Part shown: piece by piece, positions 30,261-39,470 of the stretch | Numbering within the stretch: position 1 is the first letter of the stretch | How the letters are laid out: each line of letters opens with the position of its first letter | Source: Pseudolabrys sp. | GTDB taxonomy: Bacteria > Pseudomonadota > Alphaproteobacteria > Rhizobiales > Xanthobacteraceae | NCBI GenBank assembly: GCA_019689975.1 | Contig: JADGGK010000003.1 | Coordinates: 1 to 64,000, forward strand | Direction of reading: 5' to 3' | Length of the DNA stretch: 64,000 nt | Program-made: the position numbers and the translations under genes | Notes under the pieces: model-generated | Database searches by the model: none | The model's input: the letters and a program-made list of their open reading frames with translations, nothing else | What the model was told of the DNA's origin: nothing

Positions 30261-31718
30261 TCATGCCGTCGTCTCCTTGAGCGCCGCCGCAACCGCCTCG
30301 TGATCGGAAAACGGCACCACCCTATCGCCGACGATCTGCCCGGTCTCATGACCCTTGCCGGCGATCAAAAGGACGTCGCCCGGCGCGAGCATGCGGATTG
30401 CGGCGCGGATCGCTTCGCCGCGATCGCCGATTTCAATCGCATCCGGGGCTCCCGCAAGTATAGCGGCACGAATCGTCGCCGCATTCTCGCTGCGCGGATT
30501 GTCGTCCGTGACGATGACGCGATCGGCGTTTTCCCGCGCGATGCGCCCCATGATCGGCCGCTTGCCCGCATCGCGGTCGCCGCCGGCGCCGAATACGACG
30601 ATAAGCCTGCCCTTCGCATAGGGGCGCAAGGCTTCAAGCGCCTTTCTCAGCGCATCGGGCTTGTGTGCATAATCAATGAAAATCGGCGCGCCGTTGCGTT
30701 CGCCAACCCGCTCGAGTCTTCCCACGGCTCCCTGCAACGCCGCGAGGGCCGCAAAAACCTGCCCCGGTATTCCGCCCGTCGCGATCGCCAGTCCCGCCGC
30801 GAGCAGGGCATTCTGTGCCTGAAAAGCACCGACCAGCGGCAATCGCACCCGATAATCCTGGCCGCCATGCCCGAGCACGATCCGCTGCCCGAAACCATCG
30901 AGAGCGACCTCCTTGAGGCTGATATCCTTGCCCCTGATCCCCACGGTCATCACGCGAAGTCCGCGAGTTTGCGCCGTCTCGACCACGCGCGCGCCATAGG
31001 CGTCGTCAATTGCGACCACGGCACTTCCACCCGCTACAACCAATGTCTCGAACAGCCGGAGCTTGGCGGCAAGATAGGCCTCGAGGCTGGCATGATAATC
31101 GAGGTGATCGCGCGAGAGGTTGGTGAAGCCGCCGGCGGCGACGCGCACGCCGTCGAGCCGTTTCTGATCGAGACCATGCGAGGAGGCTTCCAGCGCGAGA
31201 TGCGTGACGCCCTCGCCGGCGAGACGATCGAGAATCCGGTGCAATTCGATCGGATCGGGCGTCGTCAGACTGCCGCGGGCGTGGCCGCCGGGATGGACGA
31301 GGCCGATCGTTCCGAGACTTGCCGCGCGGTGGCCGAGCATCAGCCAAATCTGGCGCAGGAAAGCAACCACCGACGTCTTGCCGCTCGTGCCTGTCACTGC
31401 GACCACGATCTTTGGCTGACGGGGAAAGAATGCGGCGGCGCACAGCGCGAGCGCGCGCCGCGCATCCCTTACCTCGACGAAGGGGAAGCTTTCGGCAAGC
31501 CCCTGCGGCCTTCGTTCGGCGGCGATCGCCGCCGCCCCGGCCGCAATCGCGGCGCCGATGAACCGCGTGCCGTCGGTTTTTGTCCCGGGAACGGCCACGA
31601 ATAGCTCACCGGGTTTGACCTTGCGGCTGTCGGCGGCCAGGCCGGCAAGTTCGACGCATGCGAAACGTGGCTCGAAACGGGCCTCGGTCAGCGCAAGATC
31701 CGCAAGTTTCATCGCCAT
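30261..31718 (-). CDS. murE: UDP-MurNAc-L-alanyl-D-glutamate--2,6-diaminopimelate ligase MurE
   Basis: Third Mur ligase. ATP loop AVTGTSGKTSVVAF, TTPDPIEL, EASSHGLDQKRL, DYAHKPDAL. The substrate-selecting motif is DNPR (VTDDNPRSENAA), which marks meso-diaminopimelate rather than lysine. 485 residues; ATGs at 31718 and 31712 both have a good ribosome site. 123 bases after ftsI. Confidence 0.97.
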   Translation of the reverse strand: MAMKLADLALTEARFEPRFACVELAGLAADSRKVKPGELFVAVPGTKTDGTRFIGAAIAAGAAAIAAERRPQGLAESFPFVEVRDARRALALCAAAFFPRQPKIVVAVTGTSGKTSVVAFLRQIWLMLGHRAASLGTIGLVHPGGHARGSLTTPDPIELHRILDRLAGEGVTHLALEASSHGLDQKRLDGVRVAAGGFTNLSRDHLDYHASLEAYLAAKLRLFETLVVAGGSAVVAIDDAYGARVVETAQTRGLRVMTVGIRGKDISLKEVALDGFGQRIVLGHGGQDYRVRLPLVGAFQAQNALLAAGLAIATGGIPGQVFAALAALQGAVGRLERVGERNGAPIFIDYAHKPDALRKALEALRPYAKGRLIVVFGAGGDRDAGKRPIMGRIARENADRVIVTDDNPRSENAATIRAAILAGAPDAIEIGDRGEAIRAAIRMLAPGDVLLIAGKGHETGQIVGDRVVPFSDHEAVAAALKETTA

Positions 31719-31841
31719 CCTTTCACCTTCCCCGCAACATCCGGGACGCAGTGCCGTGAAAGGTCGGGTGCCGACCTCCCGACCTTCGGTCCAGCCCGCG
31801 CGGGAACGGGTCGGGAATGGCGCACGCGAGCGGTCGATGCA

Positions 31842-33590
31842 CTAGCGAGTTTCGGTCGCCTTGGCCAGGATCAAATGTTCTGCATCCGGCAACTGAAAGC
31901 GGGGCATAATCCCGAGCAACGGCGCCACCCGCGCGATGACCTTGGCCGCCGTCGGACCGGCATTCCAGGCGGCGGTCGCATAGCCATGGGTTTCCGGCGT
32001 GGGCTGCGGCTCGTCGAGCATGATGAGCAGCAAATATTCCGGCTTGTCCGCGGGCAATACCGCCATGAAATCGGTCATCAGCCGGTTCTTCGCATAGCGG
32101 CCGTTGATCACCTTTTCGGCGGTGCCGGTCTTGCCGCCGACGTAATAGCCGGGGATATCGACATGCCGCGCCGTTCCCCTCTCCGCATTGAGCCGCATCA
32201 GATAGCGGATCTTCTGACTCGTCTCCGGCTTGAGCACGCGCGTGGCGACGTCCAAGGCCTGCTCGCGGGTGCGCTTGAGGAAGGTCGGCGTGATCAGGAG
32301 CCCGCCATTGACCGTTGCCGCGACGCCCATCGCCGCCTGCAATGGCGTGACCGAAAGGCCGTGACCGAAGGCAATGGTTATGGTGTTGAGTTCGCCCCAA
32401 TGCTTCTTCGGGTATAGCGGTTCGCCCATGCCCGGCAATTCGGTGTGCAGCTTGTCGAGCTGGCCCATCTTCTTGAGGAACGCCTTGTGGTACTCGACGC
32501 CGAGTGAGAGCGCCATGCGGGCGGTGCCGATATTGGAGGAGTAGGTGAAAATCTCCGGGACGCTGAGCACGCGACGTTGCGCGTGGTAATCGTGAATCGT
32601 GAACTTGCCGTAACGCAGCGGCATGCGGGCATCGAAAGTGGAATTCAGCGTGACGCGGCCGCTGTCGAGCGCCATGGCGAGCGTGAGCGCCTTGAATGTG
32701 GAGCCCATCTCATAGACGCCCGTGGTGATACGGTTGATGCGATCAGGATCGGCCGCTTCGCGCGGATTGTTGGGGTCGTAGTCCGGCTCCGATACCAGCG
32801 CCACCACTTCCCCGGTGTTGACATTGAGAACGACGCCCGCGGCGGCCTTGGCGCGGTACTTCTCGCGCGCCTTGGCGAGCTCGTCGCGCAGCGCGAACTG
32901 CACGCGAAGATCGAGCGAAAGGTCGACCGGCCGCTGCAGCCGATCAGTCGCCAGCCCCGCCATGTGCAACGCCGCGAGACCCTGATTGTCGAGCCATTGC
33001 TCGATCCCGGCGATCCCCTTGTTGTCGATGTCGACGAGCCCGATCACCTGCGAGACGGTGGGGCCATTGGGATAGACGCGTTTGTTCTCGTTGAGAAATC
33101 CGATGCCGGGAATGCCGAGGCGGCGAATTTCTTCTTCCTGGCGGGGCGTAATCTCGCGCTTGAGCCAGACGAAGCCGCGCCGGGACGCGAGACGCTCGCG
33201 CAGCTCCCTGGCGTCGAGATCAGGCAAGGTTGCGGTGAGCAGTTCCTCGGCCTCGTCGACGTCGATGACTCTCCGCGGTTCCGCATAAAGCGAAGGTGCC
33301 TTGACGTCGGTGGCGATGATCGCCCCATTGCGGTCGAGAATATCCGGACGTGCGGTCGCGACCGCGTCCTGCGAGACCGAGTGGCGACCGCCGCGATCGT
33401 TCGCGGCGGAGGTGAACAGCACCAGACGCACCGCGATCACGCAATAGAGGCTCGCGAATGCGAGCAGCACCAGCCCGAGCCGCGCCTTGGCCTTGGCGTT
33501 ACGATCAACGCCGCGGCCGTAAAGCAACGCGTGCGCCACTCGCTGCCAGCGAGTCGGGCCGGCGACGGCATGGACCGACATCGCCGTCAT
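31842..33590 (-). CDS. ftsI: septal peptidoglycan transpeptidase FtsI (PBP3)
   Basis: Class B penicillin-binding protein that cross-links septal peptidoglycan. One N-terminal membrane anchor (about 38-60), a dimerisation/pedestal region with RPDILDRNGAIIATD, and the transpeptidase domain with active-site STFK (297-300), SSN (351-353) and KTGT (in GGKTGTAEKV). Start at MTAMSVHAVAG after AGGAGCC; the ATG overlaps the ftsL stop by 4 bases. 582 residues. The track start at 33806 reads through ftsL in another frame. Confidence 0.97.
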   Translation of the reverse strand: MTAMSVHAVAGPTRWQRVAHALLYGRGVDRNAKAKARLGLVLLAFASLYCVIAVRLVLFTSAANDRGGRHSVSQDAVATARPDILDRNGAIIATDVKAPSLYAEPRRVIDVDEAEELLTATLPDLDARELRERLASRRGFVWLKREITPRQEEEIRRLGIPGIGFLNENKRVYPNGPTVSQVIGLVDIDNKGIAGIEQWLDNQGLAALHMAGLATDRLQRPVDLSLDLRVQFALRDELAKAREKYRAKAAAGVVLNVNTGEVVALVSEPDYDPNNPREAADPDRINRITTGVYEMGSTFKALTLAMALDSGRVTLNSTFDARMPLRYGKFTIHDYHAQRRVLSVPEIFTYSSNIGTARMALSLGVEYHKAFLKKMGQLDKLHTELPGMGEPLYPKKHWGELNTITIAFGHGLSVTPLQAAMGVAATVNGGLLITPTFLKRTREQALDVATRVLKPETSQKIRYLMRLNAERGTARHVDIPGYYVGGKTGTAEKVINGRYAKNRLMTDFMAVLPADKPEYLLLIMLDEPQPTPETHGYATAAWNAGPTAAKVIARVAPLLGIMPRFQLPDAEHLILAKATETR

Positions 33591-33964
33591 GGCTCCTGCC
33601 TTGCCGGGGCGGCGGGAACGCTGCCGGTCACGTCGGGGTCCGCCAGCATGGCGCCGATCGGATCCTTCGCCGTCGGCGGCGCGAGCTGCGGCGACCGTTC
33701 GGGTAGATCCGAGAAGTCGCCGAACTGGGTGGGCTTGACCGGCTCCAGCTTCAGGTGCCGCTCGGCCAGGCTTTGAATGCGCGACGGCGTGGCCAGGCGC
33801 GCCCATTCCGCGCGCAAGGAGGCGATCGCATCGCGCTGCTCGCGGATCGCGTCGCGCAGTTTGGCGACCTTCTCCGCCTGCAGGGTCGAATCGAATTTGA
33901 TCTTGTAGACCGCGGCCGCGGCAACAATCAGCGCCGCAATCACCAGAAAATTGAGAACACGCAT
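33587..33964 (-). CDS. ftsL: cell division protein FtsL
   Basis: Small bitopic divisome protein that links FtsQ/FtsB to FtsWI. One N-terminal membrane helix (VLNFLVIAALIVAAAAVY), then a coiled-coil (STLQAEKVAKLRDAIREQRDAIASLRAEWARL) and a Pro-rich tail of about 50 residues. The conserved TPSRIQSLAERHLKL follows the coil. Starts 3 bases after the rsmH stop and overlaps ftsI. Confidence 0.92.
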   Translation of the reverse strand: MRVLNFLVIAALIVAAAAVYKIKFDSTLQAEKVAKLRDAIREQRDAIASLRAEWARLATPSRIQSLAERHLKLEPVKPTQFGDFSDLPERSPQLAPPTAKDPIGAMLADPDVTGSVPAAPARQEP

Positions 33965-33967
33965 CGG

Positions 33968-34996
33968 TCAGCGTTCCCTCGCAATGTCCTCGATCGCGGG
34001 CAAAGGCGGTAACGGCGGCGGCTCGGCGCGCGCCGGTGCCGCAAGACGCTCGGCTGCGCGCAGCTTGGCGGAGCGGGCGCGCGGATTGCGCGCGACCTCC
34101 TCGATACCCGCACTCAGCGGGCGGCGCGTGAGGGAACGGAAACTGGGCGCCGGCCTACCCAATTCCGGCGTGTGTCGCGAACCGCTTGTCGACCGGCTGC
34201 GGTCAACGATGAAGGTCTTGACCATACGGTCTTCCAGGGAATGGAACGACACCACGACGAGGCGTCCGCCGGGTTTCAGCACGCGCTCGGCGGCGAGCAG
34301 CGCGCCCGCAAGCTCGCGCAGCTCGTCATTCACCGCCATGCGCAGGGCCTGGAACGTGCGGGTCGCGGGATGTATCGAGCCGGCGCGTGCCGGTACCACC
34401 GAGGCAACGACCTCGGCCAGGGCGCGCGTGGTCGCAATCGGCGCCTTTTGCCGCGCCTTGACGATGGCACGCGCGACGGCACGGGCATGCTTCTCTTCGC
34501 CGAGCGTGGCGATGATGGCGGCAAGCGCCCGCTCGTCCGCACGTGCGACGAGATCGGCCGCGCTTATCCCGTCGCCGGCCATCCGCATGTCGAGCGGACC
34601 GTCGTGCCGGAACGAAAAGCCGCGCGCCGGAGTATCGAGCTGCATGGAGGAGACGCCGAGATCCAGCACCACGCCGTCGACCGCCGCGAAACCGAATGCG
34701 CGTGCCACGGCGTCAAGACGAGAAAAGCGATCGTCGACCAGCACGAGGCGGCCGCGTGCCTGCGCGACCAAATCGGCGCCCAGCGCCACCGCGGTGCGAT
34801 CGCGATCGATGCCGATCACGCGGCAGTCCGCCGCCGCAAGCATTTCCCGCGCATAGCCGCCGCCGCCGAAAGTGCCGTCGATATAGACACCGCCGTCGCG
34901 AACAGCGAGAAGCTCGACCGCGGCGCGGCTGAGCACGGGAATGTGGAGGGCGGGTCCGCCTGCGACAGCGCGAGAGCTGTCGCCGCCCACCGTCAT
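33968..34996 (-). CDS. rsmH: 16S rRNA (cytosine1402-N4)-methyltransferase RsmH (MraW)
   Basis: SAM-dependent methylation of C1402 in the ribosomal P site. [13 protein letters not shown] at the N terminus, SAM loop [42 protein letters not shown] and [14 protein letters not shown] are all family signatures. Start at MTVGGDSS, whose ATG overlaps the mraZ stop by 4 bases; 342 residues. The track ORF to 35596 reads through mraZ. Confidence 0.97.
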   Translation of the reverse strand: MTVGGDSSRAVAGGPALHIPVLSRAAVELLAVRDGGVYIDGTFGGGGYAREMLAAADCRVIGIDRDRTAVALGADLVAQARGRLVLVDDRFSRLDAVARAFGFAAVDGVVLDLGVSSMQLDTPARGFSFRHDGPLDMRMAGDGISAADLVARADERALAAIIATLGEEKHARAVARAIVKARQKAPIATTRALAEVVASVVPARAGSIHPATRTFQALRMAVNDELRELAGALLAAERVLKPGGRLVVVSFHSLEDRMVKTFIVDRSRSTSGSRHTPELGRPAPSFRSLTRRPLSAGIEEVARNPRARSAKLRAAERLAAPARAEPPPLPPLPAIEDIARER

Positions 34997-35469
34997 TCCC
35001 GTGCTCCGGGCGCCTCTTGCGCCGCCGCGGAGCCGAGGCCGGCCTTGAGCGCGCGCACCATTTGCGTGGCCTCCGCAAGCTCGCGCTTGAATCGACTCGG
35101 CTCCCAGATCTGGAATTTGTGACCAAGGCCGACGAAAGCGACTTCGCCGGCGATGCCGGCATGCCGCTTCAGGTTCTCGCTCAGCACGACCCTCCCCTCG
35201 CCGTCGAGCCGGAGCGTCTCGCTCGTGCCGTAGAGTGCGAGCGCGAGCCGCTCGCGCTCCTGCGAGAAGGGCGGATACCGGCCAATCAGCGTTGCGATCT
35301 CCGCCATGAGCGCATTGCCTCCCGCGTCGATCGCCGGCAGGGCAAGAGCGGGATAACAATAGAGTCCATCGAACCCATCGCGCGCCAAGACCGAGCGGTA
35401 GGAAGCGGGAATCGAGACACGTCCTTTCGCGTCGAGTCGCAGCGTGAAATTGGCGACGAAGCGGTCCAT
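34993..35469 (-). CDS. mraZ: transcriptional regulator MraZ
   Basis: AbrB-fold, ring-forming DNA-binding protein that controls its own dcw promoter. Two tandem half-domains: [25 protein letters not shown] with DxxGR, and [23 protein letters not shown]. 158 residues from the family-like MDRF start; an ATG three codons earlier (35478) is equally possible. First gene of the dcw transcript; binding repeats lie about 110-140 bases upstream. Confidence 0.95.
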   Translation of the reverse strand: MDRFVANFTLRLDAKGRVSIPASYRSVLARDGFDGLYCYPALALPAIDAGGNALMAEIATLIGRYPPFSQERERLALALYGTSETLRLDGEGRVVLSENLKRHAGIAGEVAFVGLGHKFQIWEPSRFKRELAEATQMVRALKAGLGSAAAQEAPGARE

Positions 35470-35585
35470 CACCCGCATCCCGCGCGACGACCCGAAGTCC
35501 CCATCGACCCGCGGCGGACGGGCCAATGCACTTCCAACGGGTGTCGTCGTCCCCTGAGCCCGTCGCCAGCTCGCACGTCGTTTTA

Positions 35586-35610
35586 TGGGATAACATGGGA
35601 TATTATGGGC
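35586..35610 (+). promoter_or_regulatory. MraZ box: three TGGG repeats with 10-bp period
   Basis: TGGG occurs at 35586, 35596 and 35606, i.e. TGGGN repeats with 5-base spacers, the MraZ recognition pattern described in E. coli. The repeats read on the strand opposite to mraZ. They fill the space between the predicted -35 and -10, suggesting autorepression. Confidence 0.7.
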
Positions 35611-35615
35611 GTCAA
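35588..35615 (-). promoter_or_regulatory. candidate sigma-70 promoter of the dcw cluster (PmraZ)
   Basis: TTGACG (35610-35615), 16-base spacer and TTATCC (35588-35593) on the minus strand; TATCCC one base further gives a 17-base spacer. It resembles the rhizobial CTTGAC/CTATAT form. The leader to mraZ would be about 110 bases. Confidence 0.55.
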
Positions 35616-35876
35616 CGAAGCATCGCGCCCACCTTGGCCGGTCAGGCGCTGATGCGCGCTTCCCGCTATTAACGGCGCTTAAACTTAAGGATCTGTTGCC
35701 GGGGAAGGCCCCGCCGCCCGGCAATGTCTGCAGCGCAGACCCAATCGGCGGGCGCGGCAGAGGAACCGGCGCCCGCGACGAGGAGTTGGCGCGGCATGAG
35801 GCGCCGGCGCCCGTCGGCGGTTCCCTTGCCAGTCGTGCGTGGCGGGTTCCCGTCGCCCCGCAAAGGAGGCGAAGCG

Positions 35877-36401
35877 ATGAAAAAACGCAACTCACCGATC
35901 CCGATCGTCTATGGCGTCGCGCTATCGGCGCTGCTCGTGGCCAGCGCAGGTGCCCAGACGAACTCGGTCCCGGCGGGAACCACCGCCGCGCCGACGGCGG
36001 AACAGGCCCGGAGCGTCGGCAAACCTCAATTCGTCGCCGCGCAGCGACCGGACCAATGGTTGGCGTCCAACTTCAAGGGCACCGAAGTGATCGGTGCCGA
36101 CGGCAAGAAGATCGGGGCCGTCACCGACATCTTGTTCGACCGGTCGGGCAAGATCGACGCCTACGTGGTGAGCGTCGGCGGCTTCTTGGGCATGGGCGCC
36201 AAGGAGGTGGCATTGACCCCAGGCTCCTTCGACGTCGTGCCGGGCGCGAACGGCGGCACCGATCGGCTCAAGCTCTCGGTCGGCCAGGACGAACTCAAAC
36301 AAGCGCAGAACTTCGCGCCCTACACACCACCGCGTCCCGCCACGACCGGCGCCGCGCCGGGCGGCATGCGTCCGCCGGGCGGAGCGCCGACAGGCCGCTG
36401 A
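35877..36401 (+). CDS. exported PRC-barrel domain protein
   Basis: Start at MKKRNSPIP after AAAGGAGGCGAAGCG; the track start at 35724 is extended. 174 residues: signal peptide (VYGVALSALLVASAGAQ), a PRC-barrel domain (FKGTEVIGADGKKIGAVTDILFDRSGKIDAYVVSVGGFLGMGAKEVAL) and a Pro/Gly-rich tail. PRC barrels bind proteins or RNA; in exported rhizobial proteins their role is unknown. Divergent from mraZ. Confidence 0.88.
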   Translation: MKKRNSPIPIVYGVALSALLVASAGAQTNSVPAGTTAAPTAEQARSVGKPQFVAAQRPDQWLASNFKGTEVIGADGKKIGAVTDILFDRSGKIDAYVVSVGGFLGMGAKEVALTPGSFDVVPGANGGTDRLKLSVGQDELKQAQNFAPYTPPRPATTGAAPGGMRPPGGAPTGR

Positions 36402-36538
36402 AAGCGGATCCATAGGCTCGAACAAGCTGCGGCGGCATTCCGCGTCGTGCGGACGCCGCTGCGGCTTGAATTTTGCGGCCTTGCATTGCACGGTGCGGCG
36501 GCGCATTGCTGCGCCTTCACCCAAAGCTTCCGTTGATC

Positions 36539-37309
36539 ATGCCGCAGTTCCAACCGGATTCCTTCATCGTCTCCGAGGTCGTGCCTTCGCCCAATCATGA
36601 CATGCGTATCGGCGGGCCGCCCGACATGATTCTCCTCCATTATACGGGCATGCAAAACGGGGAGGCGGCGCTCAAGCAGCTGTGTTCGCCGACCAGCAAA
36701 GTCTCGGCGCATTATGTCGTGTTCGAGGACGGGCGCGTCGTGCAATGCGTGCCGGAGGAACGGCGTGCCTGGCACGCGGGGGTCTCTTCTTGGGCGGGCG
36801 AGACGGACATCAACTCGCGCTCCATCGGGATTGAGGTGGTCAATCCCGGTCACGAGTTCGGCTATGCGGAGTTTCCGTTGCGCCAGATTGCCGCCGTGAT
36901 CTCACTTTGCAAATCGATCCTGACGCGACGTGGGCCGATCGCCGCCGACCGCGTGCTCGCACATTCCGACGTCGCGCCCATGCGCAAGCAGGATCCCGGA
37001 GAGAAATTTCCGTGGCAGCTCCTGAGTGAATCGGGCATCGGACATTGGGTCAGGCCGGCGCCGGTCGACATCGAGGGTGGCGTGCTCAGACTCGGCGACC
37101 GCGGCGAGAGCGTCACGCGCCTGCAGCGCGCGTTGCGCGACTACGGCTACGGGCTTGCCGAGAGCGGAGTCTATGACGAGGCGACGCGCGCGGTCGTCAC
37201 CGCTTTCCAGCGTCATTTCCGGCCGGCACGCGTCGACGGCGTTGCCGACGCCTCGACCGTGCTGACCTTGCGTGCGCTCACGGAGACGCGGCCCAAACCG
37301 TTCGCATAG
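36539..37309 (+). CDS. N-acetylmuramoyl-L-alanine amidase (AmiD/Amidase_2 type) with PG-binding domain
   Basis: Zinc amidase that cuts the lactyl-peptide bond of muropeptides. Amidase_2 domain with His34 (LLHYTGM), His142 (AHSDVAPMRKQDPG) and Asp152 as probable zinc ligands; SIGIEVVNPGHEFGY is family typical. A PG_binding_1 domain (LRLGDRGESVTRLQRALRDYGYG) fills about residues 192-245. No signal peptide is visible, so it may recycle muropeptides in the cytoplasm or be exported otherwise. 256 residues from the ATG at 36539. Confidence 0.9.
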   Translation: MPQFQPDSFIVSEVVPSPNHDMRIGGPPDMILLHYTGMQNGEAALKQLCSPTSKVSAHYVVFEDGRVVQCVPEERRAWHAGVSSWAGETDINSRSIGIEVVNPGHEFGYAEFPLRQIAAVISLCKSILTRRGPIAADRVLAHSDVAPMRKQDPGEKFPWQLLSESGIGHWVRPAPVDIEGGVLRLGDRGESVTRLQRALRDYGYGLAESGVYDEATRAVVTAFQRHFRPARVDGVADASTVLTLRALTETRPKPFA

Positions 37310-37721
37310 CACCGGTTCCGATCGGATTGAAACGCCCCCGTCGTTGCGTGGGTGCCCGGCAAGGGGATGAAGCAATCGAGCCTCGGCATCGTCAATTCGG
37401 GATTGCCTCGCCGCACTCGCAATGCGTTCGCAATGACGGGTCACGCTCGCCGAGATCTGCTCCGCGATTCATTCCGCGGCCCGGCGCGACGGGCTTTCCC
37501 GCCACAACAGTCCCGATCGGCCGCGACGCCGCTGCATCGCTGAGGCCGCACGCGCCACGGAGACATAGTGCGCTTTTCCGCCTCCGCCGCGGAAATCCTG
37601 CCAACGGGCAACGGCGGAATCACGGTCACGGGCTCACGATGACGATGACAACGCCTCGATGATTTTCCGGCTCCCACCGCCGCATTAACCCGCCGTCGAC
37701 GCAAGCCCCAAACCGACAGGT
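37310..37721. other. intergenic region between convergent amidase and LysR genes
   Basis: 412 bases without a supported gene. It contains a degenerate copy of a dispersed repeat (37401-37440, listed separately). Confidence 0.45.
37401..37440 (-). repeat. dispersed intergenic repeat, copy 1
   Basis: Read on the minus strand it begins CCCGTCATTGCG and ends GGCGAGGCAATC. The same CCCGTCATTGCG head and a GAAGCGATCC tail occur at 55278-55313. Similar elements (CGTCATTGCGAG...GAAGCAATCC) are widespread between alphaproteobacterial genes. Confidence 0.4.
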
Positions 37722-38633
37722 TTACGACCCGGCGGCGCGACGCCAGGGCGCGCCGGCGAAGCGCTTGTAAAGAAAATCGATGAATACTGCCACGCGCGGC
37801 AGACGCTGGCGTCCGGGCGGGAAAATCACCGAAAGCGGATATGGCTCGACGTGATGACTGTCGACGAGAAGCGGCACCAAAAGACCCCTGCGCAGCGGCT
37901 CGCCCACGATCACATCCGACATGCGAATAATGCCGGCGCCGCCGATCGCCAGCCGCAAGGCGGCTTCCGCGTCGTCCGTCGTCACGCGTGGATGAATCGC
38001 GACGACGTCGATGCGGCCGGCGGTCTTGAAGGGCCAACGGTCGAGCCCGGGGCCGGCGACAAGGATGCAATCGTGATCTCTGAGATCCTCCGCGCTGCGC
38101 GGCGCGCCGCGCCGGGCGATATAATCCGGCGATGCGCAGATGACGCGCTGCAGTTCGACCAGCCTGCGTCGTACGTACGAGCCTTGCGGGATGTGGCCGG
38201 AGCGCACGGCAATGTCGGCCTGCTCGTCGATGAGATCGACCAAGCGGTCGGTGATCGTGAGCCGCACATCGATCTCGGGATAGCGCGCCAGAAATTCGGC
38301 AAGCGCTGGGGCCAATTGGTGCAAGCCGAAGGCGGTTCCCGCATTGACATGCAATTCACCGCGTGGCGCACCGCGCGCGCGCATGACCTCGGCCTCGGCA
38401 TCCTCGATGTCGCGCACGATGCGCCGTGCGCGGGCGAGAAAGCCTTCGCCTTCGGGCGTGAGCGCAAGACGGCGGGTGCTGCGCTCCATGAGCCGGGCCC
38501 CGAGACGATCTTCAAGCCTGGACATGAGCTTCGACACCGCCGAGGGCGTCAGGCCAAGATCCCGCGCCGCGGCCGAAAAACTGCCGCGTTCCATGACGCG
38601 CACGAAAACGCGCAGGTCGGAGGCGGCTTCCAT
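37722..38633 (-). CDS. LysR family transcriptional regulator
   Basis: 303 residues. N-terminal winged helix-turn-helix (SDLRVFVRVMERGSFSAAARDLGLTPSAVSKLMSRLEDRLGARL) and a substrate-binding domain from about residue 90 (GELHVNAGTAFGLHQLAPALAEF). The inducer is unknown. It faces a possible small gene across a 107-base gap with several inverted repeats, so autoregulation or control of that neighbour is likely. No metabolic operon lies beside it. Confidence 0.93.
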   Translation of the reverse strand: MEAASDLRVFVRVMERGSFSAAARDLGLTPSAVSKLMSRLEDRLGARLMERSTRRLALTPEGEGFLARARRIVRDIEDAEAEVMRARGAPRGELHVNAGTAFGLHQLAPALAEFLARYPEIDVRLTITDRLVDLIDEQADIAVRSGHIPQGSYVRRRLVELQRVICASPDYIARRGAPRSAEDLRDHDCILVAGPGLDRWPFKTAGRIDVVAIHPRVTTDDAEAALRLAIGGAGIIRMSDVIVGEPLRRGLLVPLLVDSHHVEPYPLSVIFPPGRQRLPRVAVFIDFLYKRFAGAPWRRAAGS

Positions 38634-38639
38634 GCTATC

Positions 38640-38697
38640 TGTTCCTTAAAGGAATAAATTAATGGTAGTAATATCATATTATCATCGAGAAGGAACA
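38640..38697. promoter_or_regulatory. inverted-repeat cluster, candidate LysR operator
   Basis: An AT-rich patch holding TTCCTTAAAGGAA (perfect 13-base palindrome), AATATCATATT, and TGTTCCTT at 38640 facing AAGGAACA at 38690. It spans the LysR start-side gap, where LysR proteins usually bind. Confidence 0.5.
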
Positions 38698-38740
38698 ATT
38701 TATGATGCCGGCACGACCTTTCCGAAGGAGGAGGATGCCC

Positions 38741-38995
38741 GTGCGCGCGCAGCCGCAACAGAATGACCGGGTCGGCGAAGCACGCGATCTGTCGCTTGCC
38801 GCCATCGAGGCGATCATCGACAGCGCGCGTTGGCGCAGGAGTGCGGCGCTCCGTGCCCGCCTTTTGGCGCTCGAGGACCGGGTGCGGGGGGCAATGGCGG
38901 CCTGTCGGCTGACGTCAACCCCGCGCTGCGGCCCGCAAGGTCTTTGTCGCCGGGATTTTCTGGGTCCAAGGCAAATTTTTCGGCCGCGCGCTTGA
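38741..38995 (+). CDS. possible small helical protein divergent from LysR
   Basis: The GTG at 38741 lies 9 bases after AAGGAGG; the ATG at 38735 is too close to it. The 84-residue product starts with a credible helix (DLSLAAIEAIIDSARWRRSAALRARLLALEDRVRGAMAA), but the C-terminal third is less protein-like and runs up to the rnpB promoter. No family recognised. Confidence 0.35.
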   Translation: MRAQPQQNDRVGEARDLSLAAIEAIIDSARWRRSAALRARLLALEDRVRGAMAACRLTSTPRCGPQGLCRRDFLGPRQIFRPRA

Positions 38996-39021
38996 CGCCC
39001 GGTCGGCCAGCCCCCATCCCT
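38992..39021 (+). promoter_or_regulatory. candidate rnpB promoter
   Basis: TTGACG (38992-38997), 18-base spacer and ATCCCT, placing the start near 39028, where the RNase P P1 helix begins. The -10 match is poor. Confidence 0.35.
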
Positions 39022-39027
39022 ATCAAG

Positions 39028-39463
39028 GTCAGTCGGCCGGACGGCCGCTCCGCGCCAGGGCCGAAAGGCGGCCGGGGAGGAAAGTCCGGGCTCCACGGAT
39101 CGACGGTGCCGGATAACGTCCGGCGGGAGGAGCCCTCAGGGCAAAACCCAGGGACAGTGCCACAGAAAACAGACCGCCGCGGCACCCTCGTCTTGGCGCC
39201 GCGGCAAGGGTGAAACGGTGCGGTAAGAGCGCACCGCGCTTCCGGCAACGGAAGCGGCACGGCAAACCCCACCGGGAGCAAGACCGAATAGGAACGGCGC
39301 GACCGCGCCCCGCGCGAGCGGAGATGCGGTCGGATCATCGGTCCGGATCTGCCGTTCGGGTAGGTTGCTTGATGCGCCGGGCGACCGGCGTACCAGAGGA
39401 ATGGCCGTCACGCCTGCGGTCTGCCGCAGGCCATACAGAACCCGGCTTACAGGCCGGCTGATC
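39028..39463 (+). ncRNA. rnpB: RNase P RNA (class A)
   Basis: Catalytic RNA that trims tRNA 5' leaders. Universally conserved blocks appear in order: GGGGAGGAAAGTCCGGGCTC near the 5' end (39075-39094), GGGTGAAACGGTGCGGTAAG and AGAGCGCACCGC in the middle (39208-39241), and CATACAGAACCCGGCTTACA near the 3' end. The ends pair as P1: TCAGTCGGCC (39029-39038) with GGCCGGCTGA (39452-39461), one G-U pair. Length of about 435 is normal for alphaproteobacteria. All track ORFs over this region are spurious. Exact ends are estimated from P1. Confidence 0.95.
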
Positions 39464-39470
39464 AAGCAAA

